In this document: piece by piece, positions 20,208 through 23,487 of the stretch
Layout of the letters: the number at the start of each line of letters is the position of its first letter
How positions within the stretch are numbered: position 1 is the first letter of the stretch
Origin: a virus
Length of the DNA: 23,487 bases
Direction: 5' to 3' (one strand)
Virus record (IMG/VR): IMGVR_UViG_3300042868_003893
Coordinates: 1-23,487 of that record
Position numbers and translations under genes: made by a program
The notes under the pieces: model-generated
What the model was told of the DNA's origin: nothing
What the model saw: the letters and a program-made list of their open reading frames with translations, nothing else
Databases searched by the model: none

Positions 20208-20239
20208 GCCCAGGCCTTCAACAGCCTGGGCATTTTTTT
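20208..20239 (+). terminator. Rho-independent terminator oriented against the operon
   Basis: A perfect 8-bp stem, GCCCAGGC (20208-20215) and GCCTGGGC (20224-20231), with an 8-base loop, followed by A and seven T (20233-20239) on the + strand. The surrounding genes are on the - strand, so it would stop rightward (antisense) transcription. On the - strand only a weak AAATT follows the stem. Confidence 0.72.
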
Positions 20240-20242
20240 CGC

Positions 20243-20749
20243 TTACTTCTTGGCCCAAGGCGGAGCGGCCTTGGCAGTGGCAGCCTGAGCAGCCTCGGCC
20301 TGCTTCACAAAAGGTGGAACAGCAGCGGAAGCAGGGGCAGCACTTCCAGACATAGACTTGAAGTCCTTCACCTCGTTGCTTGCGCCATATTGCGCGTCGT
20401 TCTTCACATCCAACTTGATCGACAGGTTGTTACCAATCAACTGGTCGGTGTCCGTCACCTTGGCCAAGCCAATCGCACGCATGATCTCACCAAGCTGCTG
20501 GCGGCCAATCTCCTCAGCCTTCTGGTTCGGGTTTTTGATGTTCAGGTTGCCAAACACCACGCGGCCTTGGTGGGTCGGGCCCGTCACGTCGTAGCGAAGC
20601 TTGATGTACTGGCCATTGCCTGCCTTCGTGTCTTTCAGCTCGGCCTGCGTGATCGTCACGGTGTACCAACCAGCTGGCAGCGGGTCAAATTTTCCACCAG
20701 TACCCTGGGGCAGTTCGTTGACGTTAAATTCTTCGTTGAGAAAAGCCAT
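20243..20749 (-). CDS. DUF669 family ssDNA-binding-like protein
   Basis: 168 residues. 'MAFLNEEFNVNELPQGTGGKFDPLPAGWYTVTITQAELKDTKAGNGQYIKLRYDVTGPTHQGRVVFGNLNIKNPNQKAEEIGRQQLGEIMRAIGL' is the DUF669 pattern, an OB-like beta barrel followed by helices. An Ala/Pro-rich linker leads to the C-terminal 'APPWAKK'. DUF669 proteins are usually linked to phage recombination and replication genes and are thought to act as single-strand binding proteins. GGAG precedes ATG 20749. Neighbours (Sak4-like ATPase, Cas4-like nuclease) support the role. Confidence 0.85.
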   Translation of the reverse strand: MAFLNEEFNVNELPQGTGGKFDPLPAGWYTVTITQAELKDTKAGNGQYIKLRYDVTGPTHQGRVVFGNLNIKNPNQKAEEIGRQQLGEIMRAIGLAKVTDTDQLIGNNLSIKLDVKNDAQYGASNEVKDFKSMSGSAAPASAAVPPFVKQAEAAQAATAKAAPPWAKK

Positions 20750-20769
20750 GATGATTACTCCAAATAAAA

Positions 20770-21177
20770 TTAAACAATTGACCAGTCATCTGCCAGAAGA
20801 TCCGTTTGGCTGGCAAGCCAAGGCACAACGGCACCAGGGGTTGTCTTGCTCTCTTTAGGGTAGATGATGACAATGTAGGGTAGGGTGCTCACCTCGCTCA
20901 TTCCGTGCTCGTAGCGGCCGCCTTTGCCGACAAGCGCCAGCTTCAAGCCTTTGCCATTCCAACCGGCGCGTTGGACGTATTGTTCTTTCTTCAATGCTTC
21001 AAGCGCCAACCCAAAGGTCATTGCGTCGCATTGCTTGTAGGATTCTTCAAAGGCATCTGATGGACTCCACGATTTATATCCATCAGCATATTCAACGTCA
21101 TACCCAAACATCCCATCTGGGCCTTGTCGTTCAGAAATCTTTGCCTTAATGATCTTAGTTCCAATATAGCGATTCAT
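20770..21177 (-). CDS. DUF2829 domain protein with extra N-terminal region
   Basis: 135 residues. The C-terminal two thirds, 'MTFGLALEALKKEQYVQRAGWNGKGLKLALV...YIVIIYPKES...VVPWLASQTDLLADDW', is the DUF2829 (MW1434-type) domain widespread in phages and prophages; its function is unknown. About 50 residues precede it, 'RYIGTKIIKAKISERQG...GYDVEYADGYKSWSPSDAFEESYKQC', a segment that in other phages also occurs fused to this domain. GGAG lies before ATG 21177. It follows the upstream gene by 3 bases. Confidence 0.85.
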   Translation of the reverse strand: MNRYIGTKIIKAKISERQGPDGMFGYDVEYADGYKSWSPSDAFEESYKQCDAMTFGLALEALKKEQYVQRAGWNGKGLKLALVGKGGRYEHGMSEVSTLPYIVIIYPKESKTTPGAVVPWLASQTDLLADDWSIV

Positions 21178-21180
21178 AAA

Positions 21181-21576
21181 TTACTCCTTAGTGGTGATGA
21201 TTTTGAAAGATGGGCGGCCAGTCTTGGCCGTAATTGCACCGGCCAACGGCCCGGTGATCGTTGCGTCTGTCGCCTTCCAGATCGCCATGTTCAGTTCAGG
21301 CTTCCAGCGGAACAGCTTGGCCAAGTGGTCTGTCAAACCAAACTCGGCGGCCAGCTCTTGAACCTTGTCGCCATCGACCTCGCGATCAATACGGCCAGAG
21401 ATCTTGACCACAAACCCCTCGGGCTCCGCAGTCTCAGTGCCCTCAAAGTTCTCCATCAAAGCCAACAGCTTGACAATCTGGTCCTCGATCTTTCGACGTT
21501 CGACTGTGGCCTTTTTTTCTTCTGACTTGTATGCCATCCACAGGCGCGACAGTTCTTTCAGGTCGGGCTGCATCAT
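21181..21576 (-). CDS. Conserved phage protein with coiled-coil start, function unknown
   Basis: 131 residues. The N-terminus is helical and charged ('LSRLWMAYKSEEKKATVERRKIEDQIVKLLALMENFEGTET'), followed by a domain with beta strands and 'EFGLTDHLAKLFRWKPELNMAIWKATD'. The pattern is similar to small proteins found beside DUF669 and Sak4-type genes in phages, probably part of the same replication-recombination set. ATG 21576 overlaps the upstream stop (ATGATG). Function unknown. Confidence 0.75.
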   Translation of the reverse strand: MMQPDLKELSRLWMAYKSEEKKATVERRKIEDQIVKLLALMENFEGTETAEPEGFVVKISGRIDREVDGDKVQELAAEFGLTDHLAKLFRWKPELNMAIWKATDATITGPLAGAITAKTGRPSFKIITTKE

Positions 21577-21818
21577 GCTCCCATCGCTTTCAGCATGGCA
21601 TTTGCCATCTTGTAGGCATCTTCGGCAGCCCGCTGTTCATATCTGTTAACTCCGATGAGGCCCATATACCTATCGGAGCCAAGAATTTCCTGCATCGCCT
21701 TGGCTGCAAAATAGTCGCGCAGGGTCATTCCTTCATGGGGCTGTCGGCATTCACCGTATTCGTCAACTCCAATTGCAACGCAGGGAAACGCTGGCCCGCC
21801 TGTGTTTGTATTGCTCAT
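21573..21818 (-). CDS. Small conserved phage protein ('GGPAFP...GMTLRDYFAAKA' type)
   Basis: 81 residues from ATG 21818, which overlaps the Sak4-like gene stop (ATGA); a longer frame to 21923 lies inside that gene. The pattern 'TGGPAFPCVAI...QPHEGMTLRDYFAAKAMQEIL...EDAYKMANAMLKA' is very common in short phage proteins of Proteobacteria. Its role is unknown. Confidence 0.78.
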   Translation of the reverse strand: MSNTNTGGPAFPCVAIGVDEYGECRQPHEGMTLRDYFAAKAMQEILGSDRYMGLIGVNRYEQRAAEDAYKMANAMLKAMGA

Positions 21819-22492
21819 GCTTTGCCCCCAATTTTGGTAATGATCGCGCCCAGGTCTGGGGCTTCCCAGCCGGACAGCTTGCCAGAGCGATCCTTGGCCA
21901 ACCAAAGACCGTCTGAGTCGCACATCAAAGCGCGCTGTGTCACGCCCTCAGCATCGCGCTCAACCCGCAGCGCCAGTACCTCATCGAAGAAATACGGCAA
22001 CGCTTGGCCGGTCTTGTTGCCAGGCATCGAGGGCGAATACAGCACACGGCCCATCTCGTCCTGCGTCTTTTCCAGCTTGGCGCTCATGTAAACGTGCTTG
22101 CCAGGCAGGTCACGGAAGGCGCGAATGATGTCAGCCATCTGCTCCTGCATCGCACCATAAGCGGCCCTAGGGTCTTTGTTCGACTTCTTCTCAGTGTTTA
22201 GGCAGACTTCCGCGATCTCGCTGATCGAATCCAAGGCCACAGACTGGAACCCGCCAGATTCTTCGCTGGAAGTCAGCCAGGAATAAGCCTCGCGCAGATC
22301 GTCCATGCTGGTGATCTCAATGTACGGAAGGTCAGCATCTTGAATGGACAGCAGGCCACCCTCGGCACTGAGAACGATTACATTGGGCAATGTCTTTACC
22401 AGCGTAGTCTTGCCAGCACCAGCCTGCCCATAGACAAGCAACTTCACTCCATTGGCCGTCAAGCCTCCGGTCGTCTTCAAATTGATCGCCAT
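21815..22492 (-). CDS. Sak4-like RecA-fold ATPase (phage recombinase)
   Basis: 225 residues. Walker A GQAGAGKT is at 22-29, Walker B-like 'FQSVALDSISEIAEV' near 81-95, and the size fits single-domain Sak4-type annealases (AAA_24 nucleotide-binding proteins). No RecA N- or C-terminal domains. Known family role: strand annealing or invasion stimulated by SSB. First gene of the leftward operon, with AAGGAAA before ATG 22492, and followed by a DUF669 protein and a Cas4-like nuclease, consistent with a recombination module. Confidence 0.85.
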   Translation of the reverse strand: MAINLKTTGGLTANGVKLLVYGQAGAGKTTLVKTLPNVIVLSAEGGLLSIQDADLPYIEITSMDDLREAYSWLTSSEESGGFQSVALDSISEIAEVCLNTEKKSNKDPRAAYGAMQEQMADIIRAFRDLPGKHVYMSAKLEKTQDEMGRVLYSPSMPGNKTGQALPYFFDEVLALRVERDAEGVTQRALMCDSDGLWLAKDRSGKLSGWEAPDLGAIITKIGGKA

Positions 22493-22619
22493 GATTGGCT
22501 TTCCTTTTCTTTGTTTGCACCACTGTCAGGGAATCTGTTTGTGGTGTGATCGAATCATAAACCATTTTTTAAGGTAATATCCACACATCGAAAGATTTTT
22601 TTCAACAGGAGAAACCAAC
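22493..22619. promoter_or_regulatory. AT-rich divergent intergenic control region
   Basis: 127 bases between the leftward Sak4-like and rightward HTH genes. Leftward: TATGAT (22554-22559 on the - strand) with TGGATA 18 bases upstream (22578-22583), sharing the nonamer TTATGATTC with the promoter at 13196-13204. Rightward: a weak TAATAT at 22575-22580. A DnaA-box-like ATATCCACA (22577-22585, 8 of 9 to TTWTNCACA) overlaps both. Candidate early promoters and possibly part of an origin. Confidence 0.45.
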
Positions 22620-22805
22620 ATGATGACCCTTGAACAGATACGGTACGCCCTCTCAGATCGAATGCCCATGAAGGTGGCAGAGGCCACAGGCGTTCACTAC
22701 AACACCATCCGAAAGGTGCGCGATGACCTCAATGCAAACCCCACGCACAAAGTCTTGCAGGCTCTCTCGGACTATCTCGAAAGCCGCAAGGTGACACATG
22801 GCTGA
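22620..22805 (+). CDS. Small HTH protein, possible early regulator
   Basis: 61 residues. 'LEQIRYALSDRMPMKVAEATGVHYNTIRKVRDDLNANPTHKVLQALSDYLES' is a compact HTH (MKVAEATGVHYNTIRKVRD as helices 2-3) followed by a helix that resembles Cro/C1-type proteins. AGGAG at 22607-22611 favours ATG 22620; an adjacent ATG at 22623 is also possible. It is the first rightward gene, opposite the leftward operon, so it may control the divergent region. The stop overlaps the next start (22798-22805). Confidence 0.78.
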   Translation: MMTLEQIRYALSDRMPMKVAEATGVHYNTIRKVRDDLNANPTHKVLQALSDYLESRKVTHG

Positions 22806-23487
22806 CCTCTCCAAAGTCCTCGGCGGCCCATGGGCTCCGCCACCTGAGAAACTGGTTTCATCTCCAGAAGCACAGCTCATTGATGCAATGCGTGCAGCAG
22901 GACTGGAACCACCAGACGAGATTTTGATGGACGGCAAGATCCACAGATTCAAGTCAGGAACCAAGGGCACGCCAGGCATCGAAAAGCCGGGCTGGTATCT
23001 GGTTTTTGGGGATGGCATCCCAGCAGGGCGCTTCGGTTGCTGGCGAGCAGGCATGGAAGTGACATGGCGTGCAGACGTAGGAAGAAAACTCACGCAGACC
23101 GAGGAAATGTCACACGCCAAACGACTGGCCGAGGCCAAAGCCTTGCGAGACGCAGCTCTTGAGCGCCAGCACCAAGTGGCCAGCGACACGGTCGAGAAAA
23201 TCTGGACAGGCGCACAGGCTGCACTTCCAGATCATCCTTACTTGGCCAAAAAGGGCATTCAAACGCATGGTGCAAGGGCAACAGGAGACGGTCGACTGGT
23301 ACTGCCACTCTACGATGAAGACGGAACTCTGGCCACCTTGCAGTACATCGACCACGAAGGCGGCAAGCTCTACCACCCAGGCGGTCAGACAGGCGGCAAG
23401 TTCTGGATGGTAGGCTCACTAGATGAGCCTGGCACACTGTTCGTGGCCGAGGGATTCGCAACGGCAGCCACCATCCACGAAACCACC
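22798..23487 (+). CDS. Primase-like protein with Toprim domain (partial, runs off the window)
   Basis: The frame is open from ATG 22798 to the last base (230 residues visible). 'SPEAQLIDAMRAAGLEPPDEILMDGKIHRFKSGTKGTPGIEKPGWYLVFGDGIPAGRFGCWRAG' is the N-terminal part seen in phage and plasmid primase-helicases. After a helical linker, 'HPYLAKKGIQTHGARATGDGRLVLPLYDEDGTLATLQYIDHEGGKLYHPGG..GGKFWMVGS' and 'GTLFVAEGFATAATIHETT' show the start of a Toprim domain (VAEGFATA). Known role: primer synthesis for replication. A helicase domain may follow outside the window. Confidence 0.85.
   Translation, partial: MADLSKVLGGPWAPPPEKLVSSPEAQLIDAMRAAGLEPPDEILMDGKIHRFKSGTKGTPGIEKPGWYLVFGDGIPAGRFGCWRAGMEVTWRADVGRKLTQTEEMSHAKRLAEAKALRDAALERQHQVASDTVEKIWTGAQAALPDHPYLAKKGIQTHGARATGDGRLVLPLYDEDGTLATLQYIDHEGGKLYHPGGQTGGKFWMVGSLDEPGTLFVAEGFATAATIHETT

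Overview
The window is part of a tailed-phage (or prophage) genome with a P22-like, short-tailed virion module. Its codon use and small-protein repertoire resemble phages of Betaproteobacteria (Burkholderiales/Comamonadaceae type). That host guess is inference from family resemblance; no integrase, terminase, portal or capsid gene is visible here.

Positions 1-10777 (+ strand) hold the late genes in the order used by P22: a partial structural protein, a small basic protein, gp10-like DNA-stabilisation protein, a tail needle (gp26 position) with a C1q/TNF-like knob, a small beta-rich protein, a GNAT-like protein in the gene 14 position, three DNA-ejection proteins (gene 7, 20 and 16 positions), a tailspike with a P22-like head-binding domain and a beta-helix, then a 3-TM holin and an M15 peptidase endolysin. 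Most are joined by ATGA/TGATG overlaps or very short gaps.

Positions 10768-22492 (- strand) hold the early and accessory genes, reading leftward from an AT-rich divergent intergenic region at about 22500-22620. The first genes form a replication/recombination set: Sak4-like ATPase, DUF669 ssDNA-binding-like protein, Cas4-like PD-(D/E)XK nuclease with an apparent Fe-S cysteine set, and an SF2 helicase into whose 5' end an HNH endonuclease gene has been inserted. After these come a sigma-70 region-4-like regulator, a 30-residue zinc-ribbon microprotein, a proteasome-like Ntn hydrolase, a VRR-NUC nuclease, an Arc-type RHH protein, a MazG-like protein and many small proteins of unknown role. Nearly all are translationally coupled. 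From 22620 (+ strand) a small HTH protein and a Toprim-containing primase-like protein run rightward out of the window.

The most unusual part is 13190-14040. Two hairpin sequences there (13402-13458 and 13926-13978) look like integron attC sites in the same orientation. They bound a 520-bp segment carrying a two-gene operon in the opposite direction, with its own strong promoter and paired operator-like repeats. Next to it are a third attC-like hairpin, a PP-loop (PAPS-reductase-like) gene cut off after about 25 codons, and two copies of a promoter-like block flanking the whole locus. No integron integrase is in the window. A second notable find is a recoded duplicate of the helicase N-terminus left on the far side of the HNH gene. 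Four coding genes (12790-12948, 12988-13155, 14968-15132, 16358-16450) and the PP-loop fragment are shorter than 60 codons and easy to miss.
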